Shown: positions 19,401 through 31,400 of the stretch, piece by piece
Layout: each line of letters opens with the position of its first letter
Position numbering within the stretch: position 1 is the stretch's first letter
Origin: Kutzneria viridogrisea
Lineage (GTDB): Bacteria > Actinomycetota > Actinomycetes > Mycobacteriales > Pseudonocardiaceae
DNA: 64,000 nt
Assembly (NCBI GenBank): GCA_014138725.1
Contig: JACJID010000002.1
Location: 324,001 to 388,000 of the forward strand
Reading direction: 5' to 3'
Notes under the pieces: generated by a model
Told to the model about the DNA's origin: nothing
The model's input: the letters and a program-made list of their open reading frames with translations, nothing else
The model's database searches: none
Translations under genes and position numbers: made by a program

Positions 19401-22400
19401 GAACCCTCCAGCGGCACGAAGACCAGTGCCTGCAACGCGGCGTCCAGCAGAGCCGGGTGCAGCCCGAACTTCGCGGCCGTGGCGTGCTGGTCCTCGGGCA
19501 GGCTGATCTCGGCGTAGATGTCCTCGCCGAGCTGCCAGGCCGCCTTGAGGCCCTGGAAGGTCGGGCCGTAGTTGAACCCGCTGCTGGCGTAGACCTCGTA
19601 GAAGCCCTCGACCTCCAGTGCCTGCGCGCCCGCGGGCGGCCACACTGCGAGGAATTCCGGCTCCTGCTCGACGTTCGGCACGAGCGCGCCGGTCGCGTGC
19701 AGCACCCAGGGCTGGTCCTCGTCAGCGCGCGAGTGCACGCTGATCGTCCGCGCACCGGACTCGTCCGAGCCACCGACGACCACCTGCAACTGCACGCCGC
19801 CTCGCTCCGGCAGCACCAGCGGTGCCGCCAGGGTCAGCTCCTCCACCTGCCCGCAGCCCACCTGGTCACCGGCGCGAACCGCCAGCTCCAGGAAAGCCGT
19901 GCCCGGGAACAGGATCGAGCCCATCACGGCGTGATCGGCCAGCCAGGGCTGGGTCTGCGTGGACAGCCTGCCGGTGAACACGACGCCATCGGAGTCGGCC
20001 AGCGCGACGGCCGCACCCAGCAGCGGGTGGTCCGCCGAGGTCAGGCCGACCGAGGTGACGTCGCCGAAGGCCGTGGTGGAGACCTGCGGCCAGAACCTCT
20101 GGTGCTGGAAGGCGTACGTGGGCAGCTCGATCCGGCGCGCCCCGGTACCCGTGAACAGCTCGGCCCAGTTCACGTCAACCCCGTTGACGTGCAAGGTGGC
20201 CAGGGCCGTCAGGGTCGCCAGCGCCTCACCGCGGTCACGCCGCAGTGCGGGCACCACGACGTGCTCGCCGTTCAGGCAACCCTGCGCCATGCCCGCGAGC
20301 ACGCCGTCCGGGCCCAGCTCCAGGTACCGCGTGACCCCGTGGTCCTCCAGGTACCGGATGCCGTCGTTGAACCGCACGGCGTCGCGCACGTGGCGCACCC
20401 AGTACTGCGGAGAGTCCAATTCGGACGCCAGGGTTCCGGTCACGTTGGATACCACCGGGATGCGCGGGGCCGAGTAGGTCAGCTGCTCGGCCACCTCCCG
20501 GAACGCGGCGAGCATGTCGTCCATGCGCGGCGAGTGGAACGCGTGGCTGACCGTCAGGCGCCGGGTCTTGCGGCCCTCAAACAGCCCCGAGATGGCCTCG
20601 GCGTCGGTCTCGTCCCCGGAGACCACCACGGAGTCCGGCCCGTTGATCGCCGCGATCGACACCGCGTCGGTCAGCAGCGGCAGCACCTCGTCCTCGGTGG
20701 CCTGGATGGCGATCATGGCGCCACCCGTGGGCAGGGCCTGCATCAGCCGACCCCGTGCCGCCACGAGCTTGCACGCGTCCTCAAGGGACAGAACCCCGGC
20801 CACGTGGGCCGCCGCCAGCTCACCGATCGAGTGGCCGACCAGGTAGTCGGGCCGCACACCCCAGGACTCCACGAGCCGGTACAGCGCGACCTCGATCGCG
20901 AACAGCGCGGGCTGCGTGTACTCCGTCTGGTGCAACAGTTCTGACTCGCCGAACATGACATCCCGCAGCGGCATGTCGAAGTGGGCGTGCACCGCGTCCA
21001 GGGCGTCGGCGAACACGGGGAACGCCTCGTACAGCTCGCGCCCCATGCCCGCGCGCTGCGAACCCTGACCGGAGAACAGGAACGCCGACTTGCCCTCGGC
21101 GCGCGCCGTGCCCTGGACCAGACCGGCGGCCGACTCGCCCGCCGCGAGCGCGCCCAGCGCACCCGGGGCCAGCACCACGGCGCGGTGCTCGTGCACGGCC
21201 CGCGTGGTCGCCAGCGAGTAGCCCACGTCCAGCGCCGAGCCCTCGACCACCGGCAGCAGGCGCTCGGCCTGTTCCCGCAGCGCGTCCTTGGTCGCACCGG
21301 AGATCAGCCAGGGCACCACGGGCAGCGGCTGCTGCTCGACCTCCGGCTCCTCGTACGCCGGGGCCTGCTCGATGATCGTGTGCGCGTTCGTGCCGCTCAC
21401 ACCGAAGGAGGAGATGCCCGCCCGGCGCGGGTGGCCGTTCTCCGCCCACGGCACCGGCTCGGTGGCCAGCCGCACGTCCCCGGCCGCCCAGTCCACGTGG
21501 GACGAGGGCTCGGTCACGTGCAGGCTCGGCGGCAGCAAGTCGTTCTGCAGTGCCAGCACGACCTTCATGACCCCGGCCACACCGGCGGCGGCCTGGGTGT
21601 GCCCGATGTTGGACTTGATCGAGCCCATCCACAGTGGACGGTCCCGGTCCTTGCCGTACGTGGCGAGCACCGCCTGGGCCTCGATCGGATCACCGAGCAC
21701 CGTGCCCGTGCCGTGCGCCTCGACCACGTCCACATCGGACGGTGCGAGCCCGGCACTGGCCAGCGCCTGGCGGATCACCCGCTGCTGCGAAGGACCGTTC
21801 GGCGCGGTCAGGCCGTTCGAGGCACCGTCCTGGTTCACCGCGGAACCGCGGACCAGGGCCAGCACGGGGTGGCCGTTGCGACGTGCGTCGGACAGGCGCT
21901 CCAGCACGAGCATGCCCGCGCCCTCGCCCCAGCCCGTGCCGTCGGCGCTCTCCGAGAACGGCTTGCACCGGCCGTCGGGCGCCAGGCCGCGCTGACGGCT
22001 GAACTGCACGAACGCGGTGGGCGTGGACATGACCGTCACACCACCGGCCAGCGCCAGGTTGCACTCGCCGTTGCGCAGAGCCTGCGCGGCCCAGTGCAGC
22101 GCCACCAACGAGGACGAGCAAGCCGTGTCCACGGTGACCGCAGGACCCTCAAGTCCCAGCGTGTAGGCGATGCGGCCGGACACGACGCTGCCCGCGTTGC
22201 CGGTCATGACGTAGCCCTCGGCGCCGTGGTCGGACATCGCCAGCAGCGGGGTGTAGTCCTGGCCGTTGGAGCCCGCGAAGACACCGGTCTGGCTGCCCTG
22301 CAACGAACTCGGGTCGATGCCCGCGCGCTCCAGGGCCTCCCAGGAGGTCTCCAGCAGCAGGCGCTGCTGGGGGTCCATGGCCAGGGCCTCACGCGGGTTG

Positions 22401-25400
22401 ATGCCGAAGAACGGGGCGTCGAACTGGTCGGCGTTGTGCAGGAAGGCACCGGCCCGCACGTAGCTCGTGCCGGTCTTGTCCGGGTCGGTGTCGTACACCG
22501 AGTCCACGTCCCAGCCGCGATTGACCGGGAAGTCGGTGATCGCGTCCTCGCCCTCGGACAGCAGGCGCCACAACGCCTCCGGGGTGCTGATCCCGCCGGG
22601 GAACCGGCAGGCCATGGCCACGATCGCGATCGGGTCGTCCACAGTGGACGCCGTGACCGCCACGGGTGCGGCCTCGGTCTGCTCCGGCACGCCGGTGATC
22701 TCGGCGCGCAGGTAGCGGGCCAGCGCGGTGGGCGTCGGGTAGTCGAAGATCATCGTGGTGGGCAGCCGGACCCCGGTCGCGGCGCTGAGCCGGTTGCGCA
22801 GGTCCACCGCGGTCAGCGAGTCGAAGCCGATGTCCTGGAAGGCGCGACCGGTGTCGACCTCCTCCGGGCCACCGAAGCCGAGCACGCCGGCCACGAACAC
22901 CTTGACGAACTCCAGCAGCTCGCGCTCCCGCTCGGACTCACTGAGCCCGGCCAGCTTCTGCAGCAGCGCGGAGCCGCCCGCGTCCCCGGACTTGGCGGCC
23001 TCGGCCATCGCCTCCAGCGCGGCCCTGGCCTCCGGGATCGCCTCGATCAACCTGCTGGGCCGCAGGCTGGCCAGGCCGGGGGCGTACAGGCCCCACTCGA
23101 CGCCGGCCACGGTCAGCGTGGCCTCGCCCGCGTCCAGTGCCTGCTGGAGAGCCGTGATCGCGACCTCGGGCTCCAGCGCGAGGATGCCGCCTCGGCGCTG
23201 GCGCTGGGCCACCGCCGGGTCCTCGGCCAGACCTGCGCCGCCCCACGGGCCCCACGCGACCGAGGTGGCCGCAAGCCCTGCGGCGCGGCGGTTCTCGGCC
23301 AGCGCGTCCAGGAAGGCGTTGGCAGCGGCGTAGTTGGACTGGCCCTGACCGCCCCAGACACCGGCGGTCGAGGAGAACAGCACGAAGGCGTCCAGGTCGG
23401 AGGTCAGCTCGTGCAGGTTCAGCGCGGCCTGGGACTTGGCCCGCAGCACACCCGCCAGCCGCTCGGGGGTCATCGAGTCCAGCATGCCGTCGTCCAGCAC
23501 ACCGGCCGCGTGCACCACGGCGTTGACCTGCTGGCCGTTGAGCAGGCTGGCCAGCGCTTCGCGGTCGGCCACGTCGCAGGCCGCGATGGTGACGCGGGCG
23601 CCCAGCTCCGTCAGCTCGGCCGCCAACTCCGCAGCGCCCTCGGCCGCCTCGCCGCGACGGCTGGTCAGCAGCAGGTGCTCGGCACCGTTGGCGGCCAGCC
23701 AGCGGGCGAGGTGCCCACCGAGTGCGCCGGTACCACCGGTGATCAGCACGGTGCCGCGGGGCTGCCACGGCGTCCCGGTCTGCTCGGTCAGCGCTGCCCT
23801 GGTGAGCCTGCGGCCGAACAGACCCGAGCCGCGCACCGCGATCTGGTCCTCACTGTCCACACCGGACAGCGCGGTCAGCACGCGGCGGACCGCCCGGTCG
23901 TCGGGGGTCGCGGGCAGGTCCAGCAAGCCGCCCCAACGCTCGGGGTGCTCCAGGGCGGCCACCCGGCCCAGACCCCAGACCAGGGCCTGCACGGGGTTGG
24001 TCACCGCCTCGGACTTGCCGACCGCGACCGCGCCGCTGGTGGCGCACCAGAGCGGGCCGTCGATGCGTGCGTCGCCCAGCGCCTGGATCAGCGCCGCGGT
24101 CGTCACGAGGCCGACCGGGTTCTCCGGGTGGGCCGCCGAAGGCGACTCGTCCAGCGCCAGCAGGGAGAGCACGCCGTCGGCCTTGACCTCCGCCAACTGG
24201 GCGGCGATCGTCTCGCGGTCGGCCTCGGCGGCGATCTCGATCGTCACCGGGTTCAGCGCGTGTTGGGCCGCCAGCACCCACTCGTGCTCGGCGAAGCCCG
24301 CGGGCACGACGAGCAGCCAGTCCCCGGTCAGCGCCGGGTCTCCGGTGATCGGCTTCCAGGTCACCTTGTACCGCAGCGAGTCCATAGTGGACTGCTCGCG
24401 GCGCTCACGCCGCCAGCTGGACAGCGCGGGCACGATCTCGTTGAGGGCGCTCAGCTCCAGGTTGAGCGTGTCGGCAAGGGACTTGAGGTCCTCCTGCTCG
24501 ACAGCGGCCCAGAACTTGGCGTCCACCGGGTCCACCGCACCCTCGACCACCGCGGGCCGGGAGCCCGGCTCGGGCAGGCGCGGCCAGTAGCGCTGGTGCT
24601 GGAAGGCGTAGGTCGGCAGGGCGATGGTCTCCGCCCCGTGGCCCGCGAAGACCTGCGTGAAGTCCACGTCCCGGCCGCCGCAGTGCAGCTCGCCCAGCGA
24701 GAGCAGGAAACGGTGCTGGGTGCCCTGCTCGCGGCGCAGGGTGCCGACCACGATCGGCTCCACGTCGCCGAAGCCGTCCAGGGTCTCGCGGATCGCCATG
24801 GCCAGCACGGGGTGCGAGCTGGACTCCACGAACACGTCGTAGCCCTGCTCGGCCAGCTTGCGGGTGGACTGCTCGAACTGCACGGTCTGGCGCAGGTTGG
24901 TGTACCAGTACCCGGCGTCCATGGTGGCGGTGTCGATCCAGTCCCCGGTCACCGTGGAGAAGAACGGGATCTTCGAGGCCTGCGGCTCGATCGGGGCCAG
25001 TACCTCGGCCAGCCGCTGCTCGATCCGCTCCACGTGCACGGTGTGCGAGGCGTAGTCCACCGGGATGCGGCGGGCCCGCACGCCCTGGGACTCGCAGCGC
25101 GCGATCAGCTCGTCCAGCCCGTCCGGGTCCCCGGCCACGACCACCGAGGTCGGGCCGTTCAGCGCGGCCACCGAGATCCGCTCGTCCAGCAGCGGCTCCA
25201 CCTGGTCCAGCGGCAGTGCCACCGACACCATGCCGCCGCGACCGGCCAGCTCGTCGGCGATCGCCTTGCTGCGCAACGTCACCACGCGGGCGGCGTCCCG
25301 CAGCGACAGCGCACCGGAGACGGCCGCCGCGGCGATCTCGCCCTGTGAGTGGCCCAGCACCGCGTCAGGCCGCACACCCAGCGAACGCCACAGCTCAGCC

Positions 25401-28400
25401 AGCGACACCATGACAGCCCAGGACATGGGCTGCACCACGTCGACCCGCTCGTAGGCAGCCGGGTCGCTCAGCGAGGTGAACAGGTCCCAGTCCACGAACT
25501 CGCTCAGGACCTCGGCGCACTCGGTCATGCGCGCGGCGAACACCGGTGCGGTGTCGAGCAGTTCCACGGCCATGCCCACCCACTGCGAGCCCTGACCGGG
25601 GAAGACGAACACGCGCTTGCCGTGCGGCGCGGTCGAACCCTGCACCAGGTTGTCGGCGCCCACGCCCTCGGCGAGGGCCCGCAACCCAGCGCGCAGCTCG
25701 TCCAGCTCGGTGCCGACGATCACCGCGCGGTGCTCGAAGGCCGACTTGGTGCTGGCCAGTGAGAAGCCCACGTCCACCGGTCGCTCACCGTCCACAGCGG
25801 ACAGCAGCTTCTCGGCCTGCCCACGCAGGGCGGCGGCGGAGCGGGCCGACAGCGACCACGGCAGGGCCTGACCGGTGAGCACCGGCTCGCCCTCGGTGCG
25901 CGGCTTGACCGGAACCTGCGGGGCCTGCTCCACGATGACGTGCGCGTTGGTGCCGCTCATGCCGAAGGAGGAGACACCGGCCCGGCGGGCGTGGCCGGTC
26001 TCCGGCCACGGCCTGGCCTCGGTGGCCAGCTGGATCGTGCCGGAGGACCAGTCGATGTGCGGGGAGGGCTCCTCGGCGTGCAGGGTGGGCGGCACGATGC
26101 CGTGGCGCATGGCCATGACCATCTTGATGATGCCGCCGACGCCCGCGGCGGCCTGCGAGTGGCCCACGTTGGACTTGAAGGAGCCCAGCCACACCGGGTT
26201 CTCCGGGTCGCGGTCCCGCCCGTAGGTGGCGAACAGCGCACCGGCCTCGATCGGGTCGCCCAGGGTGGTGCCGGTGCCGTGCGCCTCGATGACGTCCACA
26301 TCGGACGGTTCGAGGCCACCGTTGGCCAGCGCGTGCCGGATGACCCGCTGCTGCGCGGGACCGTTCGGCGCGGTCAGGCCGTTGGAGGCGCCGTCCTGGT
26401 TCAGCGCGGAGCCCCGCACCACGGCCAGCACCTGGTGGCCGTTGCGCTTGGCGTCGGACAGCCGCTCCAGCAGCACAACGCCCGCGCCCTCGGCCCAGCT
26501 CGCACCGTCGGCGGCAGCGGAGAACGGCTTGCTGCGGCCGTCGGCGGCCAGCGCCTTCTGCGCGCTGAACTCGATCAGCGACACCGGGCTGGACATGACG
26601 GTCACGCCACCGGCCAGCGCCAGGGTGCAGTCCCCGTCGCGCAGGGCCTGTGCGGCCCAGTGCAGCGCCACCAGCGAGGAGGAGCAAGCGGTGTCGATCG
26701 AGACCGCGGGCCCCTCCAGGCCGAGGGTGTAGGCCACCCGGCCGGACAGGACGCTGGGCGAGTTGCCCGTGCCGAACAGGCCCTCGGAGGAGTCCTCGGA
26801 GGACATCAGCATGGTGCCGTAGTCCTGGTAGGTCACACCCGCGAAGACACCGGTCTGGCTGCCCTTGAGCGAGGCCATGTCCAGACCCGCGCGCTCCAGG
26901 GTCTCCCAGCAGACCTCCAGCAGCAGCCGCTGCTGCGGATCCATCGCCACCGCCTCGCGCGGGCTGATCCCGAAGAACGCCGGGTCGAACTCGCTGGCGT
27001 TGTGCAGGTAGCCGCCCTCGCGGGTGTAGCAGGTGCCGGGGGTGTCGGGGTCCGGGTCGTAGAGCGCGTCCAGGTCCCAGCCACGGTCGGTCGGGAAGCT
27101 GGTGATCGCGTCGGTGCCCGAGGCCACGATGTCCCACAGCTGCTCGGGGGTGCTGATGCCACCGGGGTAGCGGCAGCCCATCGCGACGATCACGATCGGG
27201 TCGTCGGCGTCGTTGCCCCGCTTGCGCTTACGAGCCTGCGGCTGGTCCTCGGCGCCGAGCAGCTCGTCCTTGAGGTAGCCGGCCAGGCTGATCGAGGTCG
27301 GGTAGTCGAACACCAGGGTCGCGGGCAGCCGCATCCCGGTGACCTCGTTCATGCCGTTTCGGAACTCCACGGCCGTGAGCGAGGTGAAGCCCAGCTCCTT
27401 GAAGGCACGGTCGGGCTCCACGGCCTCAGGACCGTTGTAGCCCAACACGATCGCGGCCTGGGTGCGGACCAGCTCCAGCAGCAGCGCGTCCTGGTCCTCG
27501 TCCTCCAGACCGGCGAGCTTGGCGTGCAGGCCCTCGTCACCGAGCACCGCGTTGTCCTGCGCGCTGCGGCGCTTGCGAGGCTTGGCTGCCGGGGTCGCCG
27601 CCGCAGTGGCCACCGGGATCGCCAACTGCTCGGCGGCGACCGGGCGCAGTTGCAGACCCTCGGCGACGCCGACCGGCTGACCGGCGGCGTCCGCCAAGGT
27701 GATGGCAATCGTACCGTTGCGGTCCGTTGTGGACAGTCGAACACGCAGGACAGCGGCACCCACGGCGCCCAGCGACACACCAGTCCAGGAGAACGGCAGC
27801 TTGGCTCCGCCCTCACCACCGGTGAACGCCAGCGCCTGGAGCGCGGAGTCCAGCAGCGCCGGGTGCAGGCCGTAACGACCGGCCTCGGTGCGCAGCGACT
27901 CGGGCAGCGCGACCTCGGCGTAGACCTCACCATCGGCGACCCACGCCGCGTGCAGCCCGCGGAAGGCCGGTCCGTAGTGGAAACCGCCCTCTGCGCGCAG
28001 TTCGTACAGGCCGTCCAGGATGATCGGCTCGGCGCCCTGCGGCGGCCACTCGGTCAGCGGCTCGCCCTCGGACTCCTCGGCGGCGACCAGCACACCGCTG
28101 GCGTGCCGGGTCCAGGTCTCGCCCTGCTGGGAGTACACGGTGACGGTGCGGGCCTCGCTGTGGTCCGGGCCGCCGACGACGACCTGGAGCCGCACGCCGC
28201 CGCGCTCGGGCAGCACCAGCGGGGCCTCGAGGATCAACTCCTCCAGCCGCTCGCAGCCCAGGTGCTCGCCCGCGGTCAGCACCAGCTCGACGAAGCCGGT
28301 GCCGGGGAACAGGATGGCGCCACCGACCACGTGGTCGGCCAGCCAGGGCTGGCTCTGCACCGACAGCAGGTTGCTGAACACCAGCCCGTCGGAATCGGCC

Positions 28401-31400
28401 AGCCCGACCACCACGCCCAGCAGCGGGTGCCCGGTCCCGGCCAGGCCGAGCGCGGCCGGGTCGGTGCTGACCGAGTTCGGCTCCAGCCAGTACCGCTCGT
28501 TCTGGAACGCGTAGGTGGGCAGGTCCACAGTGGACGCACCCCAGCCCGCGAACACGCTGGCCCACTGCGGGCTGACTCCGCTGACGTGCAGCTGCGAGAT
28601 CGCGGTGAGCAGGGACTGCGCCTCGCCCCGGTCCCCACGCAGCAGCGGCACCATGAGCGCGCCGTCCGCGGACTCCTGGGCCATGCCGGTGAGCACCCCG
28701 TCCGGCCCCAGCTCCACGAACCGCGTGACGCCGAGTTCGACCAGCTTGGTGATGCCTTCGTGGAAGCGGACGGCCTCGCGGACGTGGCGCACCCAGTACT
28801 CGGGGGTGGTGGGGTCGCCCTCGGTGTTGCCGACGACCGGGATGGTCGGGGCGGAGTAGGTCAGCCCCTCCGCGACGGCCCGGAACTCCTCCAGCATCGG
28901 GTCCATGCGCGGGGAGTGGAACGCGTGGCTGACCGTCAGCTTGCGGGTCTTGCGGTCGGCGAACTGGTCGGCAATCGCTTGCGCGGCGTCCTCGTCCCCG
29001 GAGACCACGACCGAGCGCGGGCCGTTGATCGCCGCGATCGACACCCGGTCGGTCAGCAGCGGACGGACCTCGTCCTCGGTGGCCTGGATCGCGATCATCG
29101 CGCCACCAGTCGGCAGCGCCTGCATCAACCGGCCACGAGCCGCCACCAGCTTGCACGCGTCCTCAAGGGACAGAACCCCAGCCACGTGCGCGGCGGACAG
29201 CTCACCGATCGAGTGGCCGATCAGCTGGTCGGGGCGCAGGCCCCAGGACTCGACCAGGCGGTAGAGCGCCACCTCGATGGCGAACAGGGCCGCCTGCGTG
29301 TACTCGGTCTGCGACAGCAGTTCGGACTCACCGAACATGACCTCGCGCAACGGCAGGTCGAACCGGGCCAGCACCGCGTCCAGCGCGTCGGCGAACACCG
29401 GGAACGCCTCGTACAGCTCACGGCCCATGCCCGCGCGCTGCGAGCCCTGCCCGGAGAACAGGAACGCGGTCTTGCCGGTGAACGCGTTGCCGCGCAGCAC
29501 GCCGGGGATCCGGTCGCCGGAGACCAGCGCGGTCAGCCCGCGACGCAGGTCCTCGGCCGACTCGCCGAGCACCACGGCGCGGTGCTCGAAGGTGGACCGG
29601 GCGGTGGCCAGGGAGTAGGCCAGGTCCACCGGGTCAGCACCGTCCACACGGGACAGCAGGCGCTCAGCCTGTGCACGCAGTGCCTCGGCGCTGCGGCCGG
29701 ACACCAGCCACGGCAGGACCGCGCCGGGCGTACCGGTGACGGGGGCCTGCTCCTCGGCCGGGGCCTGCTCGATGATCGTGTGGGCGTTGGTGCCGCTGAT
29801 GCCGAAGGAGGAGATGCCCGCGCGGCGCACCGCACTGGTCCACTCCACGCGCTCGGTCAGCAGTCGCACGCTGCCCGCGGTCCAGTCCACGTGGGTGGAG
29901 GGCTGGCCGACGTGCAGGGTCTGCGGCAGCACACCGTGACGCATCGCCATGACCATCTTGATGACACCGGAGACACCGGCAGCAGCCTGGGTGTGGCCGA
30001 TGTTGGACTTGATCGACCCCAGCCAGAGCGGGGTCTCACGGTCCTGGCCGTAGGTGGCCAGCACGGCCTGCGCCTCGATCGGGTCGCCGAGCACGGTGCC
30101 GGTGCCGTGCGCCTCGACAACGTCCACTTCGGACGGTGCGAGGCCGCTGTCGGCCAGCGCCTGCTGGATGACCCGCTGCTGTGCGGGGCCGTTCGGCGCG
30201 GTCAGGCCGTTGGAGGCGCCGTCCTGGTTGACCGCCGAGCCCTTGATCACAGCGAGCACGGTGTGGCCGTTGCGGCGCGCGTCGGACAGCCGCTCGACCA
30301 GCAGCAGGCCCACGCCCTCGGCCCAGCCGGTGCCGTCGGCGTCCTCGGAGAAGGACTTGCAGCGCCCGTCGGGGGCCAGGCCGCGCTGGCGGCTGAACTC
30401 CACGAAGGGCACCGGGGTGGACATGACCGTCACACCACCGGCGATGGCCATCGTGCACTCGCCGCGACGCAGGGACTGCATCGCCAGGTGCAGGGCCACC
30501 AGCGAGGAGGAGCAGGCGGTGTCCACGGTCAGCGCGGGACCTTCCAGGCCCAGCGTGTAGGAGATCCGTCCACTCGCGACACTGCTGGAGTTGCCGGTCA
30601 GGAACTGCCCGGACAGGCCCTCGGGGATCTCGCTGACCCCGGTGCCGTACCCGGAGTCGCCGGCACCGATGAACACGCCGGTGCGGCTGCCCTTGACGCT
30701 GTGCGGGGCGATGCCCGCGCGCTCGAACAGCTCCCAGGTGGCGGTCAGCAGCAGGCGCTGCTGCGGGTCGGTGGCCAGGGCCTCGCGCGGGCTCATGCCG
30801 AAGAAGGCCGGGTCGAACTGGCCCGCCTCGGGCACGAAGCCGCCGTCCACGGAGTAGGTGCGACCCTCCACGCCCGGCTCGGGGTCGTACAGGGCGCCCA
30901 GGTCCCAGCCGCGGTCCGCGGGGAAGGTGGACAGCGCCTCGGTGCCGTTGAAGACCAGGTCCCACAACGCTTCCGGCGAGTCCACCCCGCCCGGCAGGCG
31001 GCAGCTCATGCCGACGATCACGATCGGGTCGGTGTCCGCGGCGGCCGTGCTCGTGACGACCGCGGCGGTGTCGGCGCCGAACAGCCCGTCCAGGATGTGT
31101 CCGGTGAGGACGGACGCGGTCGGGTAGTCGAACACCAGCGTGGCGGGCAGCTTGAGCCCGGTGCTGGCGGTCAGGCGGTTGCGCAGTTCCACGGCGGTCA
31201 GCGAGTCGAAGCCGAGGTCGCGGAAGGCCCGCTCGGCGTCGACGGCCTCGGCACCGGCGTGGCCCAGGACCACGGCGGCCTCGGTGCGCACGATGTCGAG
31301 CAGCACGTGCTTGCGCTCGGTCTCGGGCAGCGCGGCCAGTCGCTCGCGGAGCTGGTTGCCCTGTTCGGCGGGAACGTCCAGTTCGGACTCGGCGGCACGG

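Noticed and set aside
27215-31035. D3 as a loading or starter module
   Set aside because: Its KS has the normal active-site Cys (DTACSSS, not Gln), and it sits in the middle of a continuous polypeptide.
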